A stretch of DNA of 64,000 bases, from NCBI GenBank assembly GCA_008933995.1, contig WARS01000090.1:4266425-4330424 (forward strand), read 5' to 3'. Source of the stretch: Datnioides undecimradiatus (Eukaryota; Chordata; Actinopteri; Lobotiformes; Datnioididae). The position numbers were made by a program, and so were the translations under genes. Below are positions 1-12,235 of the stretch, piece after piece. Below the pieces are notes generated by a model. The model was not told the origin of the DNA. It did no database searches and saw nothing but the letters and a program-made list of their open reading frames with translations. The number at the start of each line of letters is the position of its first letter. Within the stretch, counting starts at the first letter, position 1.

Positions 1-1584
1 ACCTTAGTGGAGGACTCACACACAGCTCTGTTGGTGTATTATTATACTTTATGTCTAGTTTAGCCTTGGCCATTGTGGAGAATAGACTGGGGATAAGGTT
101 GCCATGGATTAGGCTTAAATGGCTCTTTGCTGATTAGGTAGGATAAAGTCTCACATGAACACCACCAGTTAACGTCTGTTTGTGCGACGTGGTATCCTGG
201 AAGCCAGCCATACTTGGACTGTGTAATGCACAGTGTTGATAAGTTCAGTCGCTCACTGCAATCTCTGATGCTGTTTTTGACGTGAGCCTGCAAACCCTAC
301 GAATAGTCCCAGTATCTTATTAGCTCCAGTATGAATCTTTCATTTGGGTCTGTATCGCAGAACCCCTTAAAACTAGGCAAAGTCATTACCGTTTTCACTT
401 TTTCAATCTCTCGCTCTTTTCATGTTCTGAGATCACTCCTTTATCCCTCGCGTTCTATTTTTCATCACAACTTTATCCTCATTCATACCCTCAAACACTC
501 TTTAAACTCGAAGAAATGAGACCCACGTCCCCTATAAAAAAAAAAAAAAAAGGAACTAGGTCTGGGGTGATCACCAGAAAGTTTCTGACATGCAGAATCA
601 CCCTTAAGCTGGTGCTGAATGTTTTAGAGCAGGCTGGTCTCTTTTTCTGAGGGGGATAAGACGGCTCTTGTGTCTGCTTGTCTGCCGGGGCTTTGGCAGA
701 AGAGGAGAGGCAGCTACCTGTTCTGCTCTCCTCTCTTCACACTAATTAGAGAGAACTGGGTTTAAATCTGAGTGGGGACACGCATCCTCTGCCTGCACGC
801 AGCTGGGTGTGCGTGGTCAAGTGCATTCATCAAAGAGCTTTATGAAGATCCTGTTTTTGTCTTAATGTGTCCAGAAACATATTTTTAGGTCAAGATTTTG
901 TTAGACATGCTGGTGGACTACAATGCGCCAACTCCGTGTGCATGCGCGTGCATGTGAACAGCGTGCAGTGCGGTGGCAAGGCACCGCAGGCGATGATAAG
1001 GAGGGGGCTTAAGCAGTGGGCTCTCTAGGCCTAATCACTGCACGCATTTCAAAGGCGAGAACGCCAATTAAAACTGATAGGGCTCAATATGGGCTTTTGG
1101 GCTGCCACAGCGAAGAGCAACACATCCAACATGAAAATCAATCGGCCCCCTGTCTCCTGGTCAGGAGAAGCGGTTTGCCAGCCAGTGATCCGAGAGGAGC
1201 CTCTGATAAATACATGGGCTCTATGAAGGGCTGTAGCAAGGGCAATGGAGGTGGGAGGGGTGGTCTCATGGGGTCATGCAAAGAAGACATGGATTTGAGA
1301 ATCCCCAATCATCGCGTGTGTGTGACAGTGGATGTTGGGGATCAGAGGGCCTGTGATCTCAACTCCTAAAAGTAGGTGAAAAGTAAGTGAGGGGGGACTT
1401 TGATATACATATGAGGGGGATGAACTGCAGAGCGTCCGGATGAGCCATTCAATAATCTTAAAAGCATTCAAATGACTTTACTCTTCATTAAGAATCCATG
1501 CCTGACAATCAGTCAACACAATGAGAGAGTACTGTTCACATTCCACGGCTGTGACATTTTGGGATCACTTACACTTACAACTAA

Positions 1585-1870
1585 GGAGACTGAGCTTACC
1601 CTTATAAAAATAATGGACAGCTAACAAGGCTTGGTCAAAAGACAGCAAAATCCACCTACTAGCATCACTGGGGCTGTTTCTGTTTTCCACAGAGTATTTA
1701 GTTGAGTTTTTTAAAAAAAAAATCCATTCAGACCTGTAAAAAATAACAGCTGTGGTTTAATTGTCACTTTCTGTGTCCCAGTGCTTTCAGGCTTCACGAT
1801 AAACTAAGCTAAGCTAAACTACGCAGCTGTTAGCGCTACCTACATAGTCTACAGGGGAGTGAGAGGTTCA
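1585..1870. repeat. Two oppositely oriented fragments of a MITE-like percomorph repeat
   Basis: Bases about 1585-1760 resemble the plus orientation of a common fish repeat (a CAAAATCCACCTACTAGCA-type core). Bases about 1782-1870 resemble its reverse orientation (CTAAGCTAAGCTAAAC, then a GGGGAGTGAGAGG-like end). The same words recur at 11785-12050, 26840-27110, 36870-37005, 40725-40915 and 44790-45090. The family assignment is from memory; the cross-copy similarity is visible in the window. Confidence 0.5.
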
Positions 1871-1877
1871 ACCCTCC

Positions 1878-2040
1878 AGTGGTGGAAGCAAGTAGATTTA
1901 CTCAAGTACTTTGCTTTAGTGCAATGTTGAGGTTCTCTTACTCTTGATCTCACTCTTAATGCACTACCTTTAACGTATTATTGGAGTGCTGATTACTTTT
2001 TGGATTATACATGGAAATGTGAGCTTTAAGATGAAACCAG
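1878..2040 (+). repeat. Degraded dispersed teleost repeat (AGTGGTGGAAG type)
   Basis: The stretch opens with CCAGTGGTGGAAGCAAGTAG, continues with TTTACTCAAGTACTTTG, and ends with a GGATTATACATGGAAATGTG block. In this order these are hallmarks of a very abundant percomorph element that I recognise from memory. It is diverged and internally deleted, so it is an old copy. Confidence 0.6.
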
Positions 2041-2633
2041 AAGGTCCACATTTTAAAAAGATATTGGATTCTTCTCTTAATTTCTCAGATGGTTTAACTG
2101 AAGTAAGTGTTAAAGGTTAAAGTTTAAATAACCAGTATACATATATATATATATATTACATGCACAAAACAAATGTAAAAACAAAATGCACATTTGTGTA
2201 TGAAAACACTGTTATTTCTTCTCTACTACACCATTTATCCGCTTACACCTCATAAGATTTATAATATAAGCCTCTGGAAGGGGCAAGCACCAACACTAGC
2301 TACTCATGGACACAACTATAAATAAAGCTGTTAAAACTAGTTCCACCTTGAGCAGCTGTAGCAGTAAAAGGCTGCTTGCAGGTTGAGGCATCGGTACTGA
2401 CAATGTCACATTATATTAAAATAAAAAACAAAACAAGTTTCTCAAAATGATGAAGTTACTTTAATAGACAGACATGAGACTGAAACATGATCCCACATTA
2501 AAATGCTATTAAAATGACATTTGTCAAAACAATCACAGAGAAAAAAAGTGACAATAAACATTTTATTATTAAAAAAAAAAAAGTCCATATTGATAATGGA
2601 ATGATTGCAACAGGATGCAATTAAAGTACAGCA

Positions 2634-2639
2634 TTTATT
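2634..2639 (-). terminator. Candidate poly(A) signal for the C4orf33 homologue
   Basis: TTTATT on the plus strand reads AATAAA on the minus strand, about 475 nt past the stop codon of the gene. It is the first canonical hexamer downstream of that stop. A second one lies at 2564-2569. Cleavage would be expected about 10-30 nt beyond the signal. Confidence 0.4.
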
Positions 2640-3054
2640 CATGGATCTCTGAAAATGTGTGTGATTGTTTGTGAGTTTGTCCCTTAACAGTTACAAGAGA
2701 AGAATCACAAGAACCTGCTGCGGCTCACCTCACTGTGCAACACACAGGCTTCACAGTAGCTTAATGTCAGAGTGAGCATTCCCTGCCACCATCCACGTAT
2801 AACCGCTGTAGGTCACACTCTGCCAAGGCAATTTAAGGTGACGTCCACCACCTTGTGATGTGTGAGCGTGTGTGTGTGTGTGTCTGTGGGCTTGTACAGA
2901 TGTGTGCGAAACCTAATACCCTCCGACAAGCTGATAACATATTTCTTGTCATACCGTTTGACATCATTAACTAATAAAGATTGATTGCCCTTTGTTCCCC
3001 GTCAATGAGTGTTTGTACTCTGGCCCTGCCGCCACGGTGTGTATGTGCCAAAGA

Positions 3055-3093
3055 GAGAGAGAAAGACAGAGAGAAGAAGAGAGAGAGAGGGGG
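3055..3093 (+). repeat. Purine-rich GA microsatellite tract
   Basis: An almost uninterrupted run of GA and AGA units lies in the predicted 3' UTR of the minus-strand gene. The message would carry it as a CU-rich tract. Confidence 0.7.
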
Positions 3094-3111
3094 GAAGTGT
3101 TTTGGAAAAGC

Positions 3112-6001
3112 TCAGGGCTTTCCCTTCCACAGATCAGACTCTGGCTGGACCCAATCTTCTCCCATGATGCTTTGCAGGCGGAAATTTCGGAAATACTCCA
3201 AGCGATGGCTAAGAGACAAAGAGAAAACTTCACATAGGGTGGACAAAACTGTCACATTTACACATTCAAACCTGCATATACTCATCTTTTAATTACTTAG
3301 CCTGGTGGACTAATCTAAAAAAAAAGGGTGCATGTTTGTCTTGTCAGCACTTCCACCTCCACGCCTGTTTACACATTCTAACATACAAGCTCAGTCTGGC
3401 TGCAAAGACGTAAAATTGTGAGTGGTACTCAGACGATCTCGCATATGGAGATCAGTTTACTCAACACGAGACGTACAACTTAGCTTGTGAACAACTGCTG
3501 TAAAGCTTCCTCTGTGACTCTAAAGTGGAGAAAATAACCCTGATGGTGCTGTTGAAATAATCCTCATGATATTATAAGCGTTACCTCTGCAAGAGTTGGA
3601 GAGTTTAAACTTGCCACACACTGGGATGTAGAGTTCGAGAGAGAAACAGCTGCCCTAGAATTTATCTTATTTATTTAGTGGAGGTCTAATGAAAGACGCT
3701 GCATTGTGGGAAATGTAGGGCCCAATATTTTTGAAACTTGGGCCGTGCTTGGGACTGAAAGGCACTGTATTTGTCCTCTGATTCTTCATTTTCTGTCTCT
3801 CACAAGTCCTTCAGCTTCAAAAAAGTGCAGTAATAAATAGTTGGAGTGCCTCTTCAAACCAAAACAATCTTTTACTACAAATAATGTCTGTGTGCACTAC
3901 CTACATGACCTCAAACTGTATTTGGTATACTCACAAGTTGGGTTTTTGGCCTTCTGCTATCTCCTCCTTCGGGATGGGGTAGAGAGCCTCATATGTACGC
4001 TTCTCTCCTGAGCCATGGATGGCATAGGAGTTCATCTTGTTGACATTGGGAGGGAAATACGTCCAGGGAATGAGAGCCTCACCCATCCACTTGTCTCCTG
4101 TGATTTTGGTATTAAACACCATGGGCAGTTGTTGCTGGAGAAAGAATTTAAAGGCAAAATTTAAAATATTTAAACTGCAAATTTAAAGCACAGCTCCCTC
4201 CTTCAACGACTCCCTTGAAATCTGCATACCACAAATGCTTGTCCAACTCCTGACAGCAATAATATCAGGTGCTGTCCATGCCTAAAATGAAAACACAGAT
4301 TGCACGTTTGCATTAAGATTGTCTAGAAACGTCACAAACATGGGTGTAACAATAGCTTAGTTCTGTACTTACGGACAAAACTCTACTTCAAGGTAATTTT
4401 CCGTGGTACTATCAAGGAAAAAGGACTCCACAACTGAGGAGAAGAAGAAAAATAATTGAATCAAGATAAAACCTTTAATCCTACATTCATAAAAGGCTTT
4501 AAAAAAAGGTGTCATTAACCTCACCAGCACCTATTACAGACAAAAAAGACAATAATTTAATAATTTGAGTCATTTATTTTAAGTAACAGTTATTAAACAG
4601 TATTATGTAAGAATGACAGATACATAAACTTTCAAATAAGATATGAAGACCAGCACACCCACTAACCTAGCAGCATGCTCATTATCTACTTAGATTATAA
4701 TGGGGTTGGTTTCCAATCTAATAAGTAACATTAATGAGGCCAAATATGTGGGGCTCATTAACCGGAAATCGAACTTACTTAAGGTCAATTAGATAGGATT
4801 GTTATTACTCAACCTCATCACTGGGTTTAATTGCTATGTCACCATAATAATGATAATGCAATTACTATTATGGGCTCATAAACAGAGGTAGTCCTTCATC
4901 TCTCCAACCTCATTGGACAATATTCATAATTTTATCTCAGCTTTTAGAGTGGCCCAAAATTGCATCCTACAGACTGAATCCCCAAATCATGACTAGAATA
5001 ATAACGTTATAATAAATACAACTACTGGGGGGATGGGAACCATAAAAGCAGCACCTGTATAATATAATGCAATCTGTTACAATGGGCCATAAATATGACC
5101 TTTGTGAAGTTTATAAAGGTCTGTTTGAATCAACACTATGGGGCCTGGATTGCAACACTGGAATAATTACACACTTTTTAATTGGTTAATTACAGTCAGC
5201 CAAATGAATAGTCAGAACTTGATGAGAAGATCAATGGCACATTTGTATCTGTCATATCTGTTCACACTGTGTCATTTTTACAGATGTAACAAACAATATA
5301 CTGTGCAATGTGTAAGTTAGTGAGGTTTGGAGGTGAAGGCAGGCATGTTTGTTTCAAACTTTGAACTCTGTTCATGGTAGCTTTGTGCCGTACAGATATG
5401 ACAGTTATATGCTTCTCCCTATCAAATTCAGTGAGGAAGTGAATGAGCATATTCCCTAAACTGTTTTTTTTTTTTTAAATTTGCGATGTACATTTAAGGA
5501 ATACTATTAAAAAAGCCTAAAAAAGCAATGATGTTGAACACTGTCTGTACCAGTCCGTCTTCAAATGATTAAAAAACAGTTGTTTTAAATGGTAATTCAT
5601 AGATTATGTTGTTTAAAGGGTGTTTACATTTTGACTTTTACTTTCTCACTTTGCTGATGTGACTTCATATGCAATCAATAAAAAATATATATTTATTCTA
5701 ACTGAAGTTTTGCAATCACTTTATTTATAAACATGCATCATGGATTTGCCAATAAGTCCCAAAACGCTATTGCTACATTTATTAATGCACTACATACAGG
5801 AGCACTATCCTCATCCCCACCTTCATAATCCCAGAGTCCAGGGAAGGGATGACCCGGGGGACCTGCAGGAGCTGCTGGGTCATTGAAGAAGGGGCCAAAC
5901 ATTTCTACCTTCAACCCTCCAAGACCAGGAGAGAAAACGATCCTGATAGGGTCATGATTCACAGGGTTGCTGTCCCAGGTGTGCTCGATCAGAAACTGCA
6001 T
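3112..6001 (-). CDS. c4orf33: UPF0462 family protein, C4orf33 homologue
   Basis: Five minus-strand coding exons give a 196-aa protein (the human protein is about 199 aa): 6001-5821, 4433-4373, 4281-4230, 4134-3935 and 3208-3112 including TGA. Phases run 1, 2, 0, 2 and all introns are GT-AG. Recognisable family blocks in order are [26 protein letters not shown] with VVESFFL across the first junction, [41 protein letters not shown] and [10 protein letters not shown]. The ATG at 6001 aligns with the family start and lies 13 nt inside an exon whose acceptor is TTTCTTTCAG, so at least one untranslated exon lies upstream. Biochemical function is unknown. The family has a carbohydrate-binding-like beta-sandwich feel, but I would not assign a role. 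It lies head to head with sclt1, as in human 4q28. Confidence 0.93.
3530..3860. repeat. Possible dispersed repeat in the last intron of c4orf33
   Basis: Contains ATAACCCTGATG near the left end, GCATTGTGGGAAATGTAG in the middle and GGAGTGCCTCTTCAAA at the right. The outer two words recur, similarly ordered, at about 15570-15720 in an sclt1 intron. The link is tentative. Confidence 0.3.
4434..5820. other. First coding intron of c4orf33 (1387 nt)
   Basis: AT-rich. It contains a short T10 run near 5465 and no ORF with recognisable similarity. The splice sites are a GTGGGG donor at the right end and a CTTCTCCTCAG acceptor at the left end, read on the minus strand. Confidence 0.6.
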
Positions 6002-6014
6002 TTGTGTAAAAGGG

Positions 6015-7258
6015 CTGAAAGAAAAAAACAACAACAGAATAGTACTCAGTCACGTGGCCGTGATGACATCGGGCAACAACAAATTGGTAACTTACAGAGA
6101 TGCACAACATAGCAGGAACTGGAGCAGTGTCACAAGCTGTATTCCACGAGCTACCCCCATGCTGTCAAAGCTCCGAAGACTCACAGGCTAAAATCCTCGC
6201 AACTATGCACCTGCGGAGCTTGCCTGTTCCGCTATATAACCAGTGTGTTATCAAATTATGTTTGAGCCAAATGCACATCTGTTACTTAATAACTAATAGA
6301 GATAGCATTGGTCCAACTTGACTTCCTGATAGGGAAAACTTCGAACTATCGCCTATCACTATGAACTTACTTGGTGTCCAGCTGTGGTTTCAGGTTAGAC
6401 TTGATTTGAAGTCTTGCCAAATAAATCCCAAAAGATGTTGTTCTTCTGTTAAATTAACACAACCAAACCCTACGTTTGGTGAAAATCACGTGAGCAGTTG
6501 CTGGCTATCCAGCGAATATTTTATCATACTTTACTTTCTGATCGGCCAGACAAGCTCATCGGCGTGAAAATATAATGTATTTCCACTTGAGAAATTAAAA
6601 TATAATTCTCTAACTAAAAGTGCGAGATGGACTTTTTGAACTGACATATGTATTTGACTAAATAGCCGACTGAAGCTTTCCAGTACAGGGCGGAACCCTT
6701 TAATTTCCTTGTTGTACGGACGGAGCAAATTATGCGGTGCATATCTTCTTTGCCATTGGCTGCTATTTGTTTGCTTCAAAACAGACGGCGGAACCGAATA
6801 TTCAAGTAAAGACCCCACTTTTATACCATTGTCTTTCGAAATACCACGTGCAAAACACTACAATTACGTAAGTGACGAGTGACTTTCTCGGGAGATGTTT
6901 AGTGTTGAAAGTTAGCCATTTGTTTAACAGTTAAAACGGTTTTGTTAGCTGGGTTAGCTAAACTCAGCTGAGATTGATTAGCTACCTCAGCTAACGTTGG
7001 CTTCACAAGGTAACCACGGGCAACACAAGCTAGCTAACTGTTACTACCTTATTTTACGAAACGTTTACAACGTCGTAAATTGAACGCGTGCGTTTAAGTT
7101 TAAAACCCCTGCACTGAAACGTTGAATTCAACGCAGGTGACACATCTACTGGTCAGTTTGCACCTCATACTCACATGCAAGCCAACTTAAACCTGACGCC
7201 AGTTGTTTTTTTAATATGACAACCCAAATTATTTTGCTTTTAGGGCTGCATCTTCATC
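6015..7258. promoter_or_regulatory. Shared head-to-head upstream region of c4orf33 and sclt1
   Basis: The two start codons are 1257 bp apart in divergent orientation, so this region must hold both promoters and untranslated exons. Visible elements are an inverted CCAAT box (ATTGG) near 6750, a CACGTG E-box at 6845-6850, a palindromic TTACGTAA at 6864-6871 followed by GTGACG, and an RFX X-box at 7010-7024. Possible untranslated sclt1 exon ends are AAG|GTAACC at 7009 and CGCAG|GTGACA at 7136. Transcription start sites are inferred. Confidence 0.6.
7010..7024 (+). promoter_or_regulatory. RFX-type X-box (perfect consensus)
   Basis: GTAACC-ACG-GGCAAC fits the X-box consensus GTNRCC, 0-3 spacer, RGYAAC in both half-sites. 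RFX factors bind such sites upstream of ciliary genes. This one lies 235 bp before the sclt1 ATG. If the untranslated exon ends at 7136, the site falls at a typical core-promoter position. The same GTAACC could also serve as a splice donor, which would compete with this reading. Confidence 0.7.
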
Positions 7259-10200
7259 ATGGAAGGAGAGGTTGAGTTTTTACGTGATCAAGGTAAGTTA
7301 CGGATTAATCAGGGAGGACAAGCTAGCAGGCTGTCAGGTTCATCAAAACTGACCAGCTCAAAACTCAGGCTGTAAATCCATAATAAGCCACATGACATTA
7401 ACAACATAGTCCTAAACGGAACTACATGACACCATGATTGTAAAATGTAATGTCTAGTAAAACACGCAGAGAATTAGCAGACAGGGTGTTCTACCTTAAT
7501 AACAGTAAATAAATGAGACAACACAGCCTTTATACATTGATAATCTAAGAATCATTCATATTTGATGAGACACCTTTAATTTTTATCCTAAAAGAACAAC
7601 TAATGATCCAAATTTTTTGAATTATGATGTATTTCCCGCTCAGAAAGGCTTGATGAGTAAACTCCTTTACTTCTCTGATAATGAGATTGATTATTTTCTG
7701 TGTCATTCAAAAATCTATCGTCTTTGCTGCCTGTTTAGATACGTGTCCCTGACTTTCTCGCATCTAAATCTCAGTTGTAACCAACTTGCAGCTTAAATTT
7801 GGAATGCTCCCAGCAAAACTGTTATAACTTGACTTATGGCCGCCTTGGCACTGTACCGGGCAGCGAACACAGCCAACCATTGTGGAATCTGCCCTTGACT
7901 TGCCAGATACTCAATCCCAGAGTCAATATGCACTTAAAAGATGTTTGCAGTGCTTTTTCTGCTTTAACTACAACCATTTGGTGGGAGCTACTATTTAAAA
8001 CTAAGACCCCATTTATGAACTTTTGCTTCTTTTTTTTTTTTAAATAGCCCATTTTGATGGAGGAATCTGGCAGCAGTAAATATTAGTGCATGTATGTTTT
8101 CAGTCCACAGGTTAAATGCAGCTCTCAGTCAGTATCAGCATGGGCAACGCACCCAATCCACATCATCCCAGGTACAAAGACATGTGCATACAAACTGTTG
8201 AACGTATAGTTCATTATTTCTATCTTCAGTAAACAACTTCGCAGTACATTTCTGATTCCTTTTGAAAAACGGATTCTGCACAGTGTAACCTACAAATATA
8301 GTAATTTTGGATGATAACATTTATTTTATCTGGAATTCCTCCATCTGATTGCTATATTTGTTTAATAAAAGCACTAAGAATATTCTGTAAAATTAACTTT
8401 AACTTGATATTCCATCATGCGAGCCCTTACCCCCAGCATCTCCTCTTTTCCTCAGGTTGAGGCTGAGTCATCGGCACCCTGGATCTCTGACAGGAGGTCA
8501 GATCCGCTAAAAGTTTCTCTTGCATGACATCAAACACATTTTAGTCGCACATCTGTGGCTAAAACAATGTACTTTTGATAAAAGTGCACTGGAGAACTTT
8601 GACACATATAACATCACTGTTTTTCTCTGTTACAGTATAATGGCTCCTCTGATAGCGGAGTATGATCGGCATATGGATGAAATGACGGAACAGCTGCAGA
8701 GATATCAAGTGAATAACCCTTAAATTCAGTTTAGGCAGTACAATGAAACCCTTATGAACATACTAAATATTTTCACTTTATCTACTAAATCTTTAGTCAT
8801 GTTTGTTTTTTAAATGTGCAAATTCTGACAGCAGGTGTTCTAAAAATGTATTTAAATGTCTTGACACATTAATAAACACCTGTGTTGATCTACTCGTTTC
8901 AATCAACAGGCGCAGATGTCAGATGTCAAAGTGAAGTTGGAGAGGGTTGTCAAGGAGAATGAAAGGTAGAACATTTCCTCTGGTGTCAACATAGGGAGAG
9001 TAGGTACACAAGGGACAGAAGTAGCAATGCCTCACATCGACCAAACATTTCAAATCACAAGAGATGTTCTCAAAGAATATACATTGAGTTACTCTGGTTG
9101 TGTTTGTATGACCCACTGAAAATAAGGTAACCATGTCACTGTCGCTTTGTTTTTGATGCGCTTTTAGTCGTTAGCCTGTTACATCACAGCCAAATAAATG
9201 AGCTTGATGACTGTAATTAAGGTTAGACTATTTCATTTTAGATCAAAAGCTGTTTTTAATTTCATCATTTAAAAAAAACAAAACAAAACATCAATCCACT
9301 TTTGCTAGGCTGCACACAGAGCTGAGGGAATCTGTTGAGAAGCAGCTTCATGCCCTGCCCGTGGCCACAGGAGTGGAGGGCAGCACACTGGAGGAGGATG
9401 CAGTCATTAGAAACCTCCAGGAACAGATTCAGCTGTCTGAAAAGGTATGCATATGATGCACACATATTGACATTGTGGTTTTTGTGCTCCACTTGTCATG
9501 TAATGCAGTGTGTAAATGTGCAATCTACAGGAATGCTCCAGCAGTGCAGGAAATATGCAAGATTCCTTCGAGTTAAATGGGAAAAACAATGTTTTTATGT
9601 ATGTGCTTTTGTTCAACATGTTTCAGTGAGTTTATGCATCTATTTATGTAAATTACTGTATAGTTTTAAGTAAAAGTAATAAACTAAGTGGAGAAGAGTT
9701 GAGTAAGTGACTCAGTGATGTGCATTATACAGCAGTATTTACCTCAAGTTTGCAGACATTAGTGATCATAGGCCATCCTAAACTATGGGTCATACCAAAA
9801 TAAATAGAGCAATAACAGCAAAAAACCTGAGTGGAATGAAATTAGCATGGCTGTTATTAATTACAAATTACACTTTTAATTTGGCGGAGGAGGAATGCAA
9901 TATTACTTATTTTAAAATTTTCAGTCTGACTTTAATAGGCTCGATGCAAAGACCTGAAGCAGAGGGAAGCCTTCAGCCTAAACTAGCTTTCCTACTACCT
10001 TTTAAATTGTCATATTTACATGTTGTATCTTGTTTATTTAAATGTGATGCAACAGAAAACAAGACATAATGGTTTATTGAGTAGCAGGCTCAGCTTTTAA
10101 CTGACACCAGTAACAGCAGCATCTGGTCCCAGTGGCTCTACGCAGCACTACTGTTACGGTGTATTTGCCAGCATCGTACGCTTTAATAAGTGAACAAGAC

Positions 10201-12235
10201 CCCAGTGCTGTTTGAATCTATTGGTGGCTCACCCACTTGCTAACAAGATACAACATAAATGTAACAGGATTCTCTCCTGGATCGGGATATGCTGAATGTA
10301 CGTAGACTGGTCTTGTGTTAAGTAAGGGAACAGAAATTGCACAAATGCCTCTGAGTGCATATGAACCTGCGTATATATTTTTAATATCCATTTGTTTAGG
10401 AGCGTGCGCAGGCCATGGAGCTGTGGCAGACAGCAGCCCAGGAGCTGGACCGCCTCCAGCAGGTCTACCAGAAGACCATCTCTGATGGACAGATCCACGA
10501 TGCTCAGAGACAGCAGCTTAAGGTTCTGTATACTGGCATTACATGCTGAGCCAGCACCTTATTAGCCCATTACTAGCGTATGAGCCTTTTGCCACTAGAT
10601 GGAGCCATTAAGATAGAAATTAAGTCGATTAGAGCCGTTTGGCCCCAGTTAATGTTTGACATAAGCGTGAGGTAATTAGACGCAGTTAACTTTTATATAA
10701 TGCCTTTTTTCCCCACCACAGGATCAGCTTGTTCAGTTCCAGCAGCACACACACAAACTTCAAGTGGCCAATCAGAAACTGGAATCGGTAAGTGATGGTT
10801 AATTAAAAGCATGTTAAATTATTGCCTCCTAATTATCCAGATGAGACGGAGATGCCGTGCACTTCTCCGAAATGAACCCCGCTCTAATAATTAATCTTGT
10901 AAATAAGTGAATCGGTCTCTAAATCACTCTGGTAGTCAGCCAGAACTGTCCTGGTTGTAGTGTGGTGGTGTAATGGAGCGTCATCTTACTGGGTAATCCT
11001 TGAACTACCTGAGCCTTTTCTTTTTTCAGAGCATACTGTTGTACACAAGTTTCTGCTCATCTCTGTCTCTCTGTCTCTCTCTCTCTGTCTGTCTCTCTCT
11101 CTCTCACCCACCTACCTACAGTCAAACATAAATACACTTGGCATCAAACTGTTCTGACTGTATTTAGACTGTAATCCGCCTCAGGCTGTACCTCCCTTGG
11201 AGATTAAGACACACAGCATTTTGTGCATAGATTTATTCACATACAGAACAATGTACACAGATATACAAATGTGTGCCTTTTTGCAGAGGGCACAATGCAA
11301 TGTGTGAGGAGAGGGTAATACTATATGCCTCTGATGCATTTTTAATAAGAGGACAAGCCCAGGGCTTTCCCCTCTCTGACTTCTCATACAAACAGCCTTT
11401 GTCAGTCACTGTATGTGGGAACCATTGACTTTGTAGCCATTAATGACTGACAGACATACTCCCAAGTTTGTTCTAAAAGGGCACAGAACGTGTTTGAGAG
11501 AAACTTTTAGGGGAAAGTTGGTTTTGGCATAAACAGTGTGGTGTATGCTAAGAGTCATGCCACACAAATGGCAGTCTTGTCTGTCTTGCCACACACAGAC
11601 CAACCAGCAGTTCCTGAAGACCGTGACAGAGCAGAGCACGGAGATGGAGGAGCTACACAGCCAACTCAGGTAACTAAATACCTCGAAGATCCAAAATGGA
11701 TGCTGTCAGAAGTCTTGCTCAGTGAATATGCTCTGTGAATATGCTCTCTCAACACTTTTTTAACTTAAGTAACGTTTATTTGATTTCTTGCGGAGCATTA
11801 GACACAAAGACTGATACAACTTCTATGTCTGTATGGGAAAAAAATAAAGCTACACCAAGTGGCAGGTTAGCATAATTTAGTACAAAGGCTAGTCGGCTGG
11901 TAGGTTGATTTTTGTTACCTTTGGACAGAGTCAGGCAAGCTGTTGCTAAGCTACACAAAGTTTAGCTTCATATTTACTGCCCAGACATCAAAATGGCATC
12001 AATCTTCTTATCAAAGTGTTGGCAGGAAAGTGAATAAGTATATAGGAAAAAAAAAACATTGGAGCATTTATTTATTTATTTATTTATTTTTTTACAATTT
12101 TATTGGTCTGGAAATACTGTTTTCTCTCCGTCTTCCTGGTGTAGGCAGGCCAAGGCTGAGCTGAGGACGGCCACTGCCAGAGTAGATGAGATGACCAAGT
12201 TGCTGCAGAATGTCCAAGACCAGATGCAGAGACGG
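7259..12235 (+). CDS. sclt1: sclt1 coding exons 1-10
   Basis: Exon coordinates: 7259-7292, 8104-8171, 8456-8496, 8636-8708, 8910-8965, 9309-9444, 10400-10522, 10722-10787, 11599-11669, 12145-12235. Codon sums close at each junction (phases 1, 0, 2, 0, 2, 0, 0, 0, 2, 0). They encode the N-terminal third, residues 1-253, including the conserved EYDRHM segment and the ERAQAMELWQ coiled coil. Donors are ordinary GT apart from the weak GTCAGA (exon 3) and GTTCTG (exon 7). Confidence 0.93.

Larger units (their letters stand above)
1..2600. other. Intergenic region with no recognised gene
   Basis: No open reading frame here resembles a known protein and no splice-flanked coding block was seen. The stretch holds two fragments of a MITE-like family in opposite orientation (about 1585-1870), a degraded percomorph dispersed repeat (about 1878-2040), an (AT)n run near 2141-2156 and A/T homopolymers. 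The 3' end of the minus-strand C4orf33 homologue probably lies just to its right. Distal regulatory DNA cannot be excluded from sequence alone. Confidence 0.6.

Noticed and set aside
1016..1369. 117-codon plus-strand open frame in the left intergenic region
   Set aside because: No known family, low-complexity Gly-rich end, no supporting splice or promoter context.
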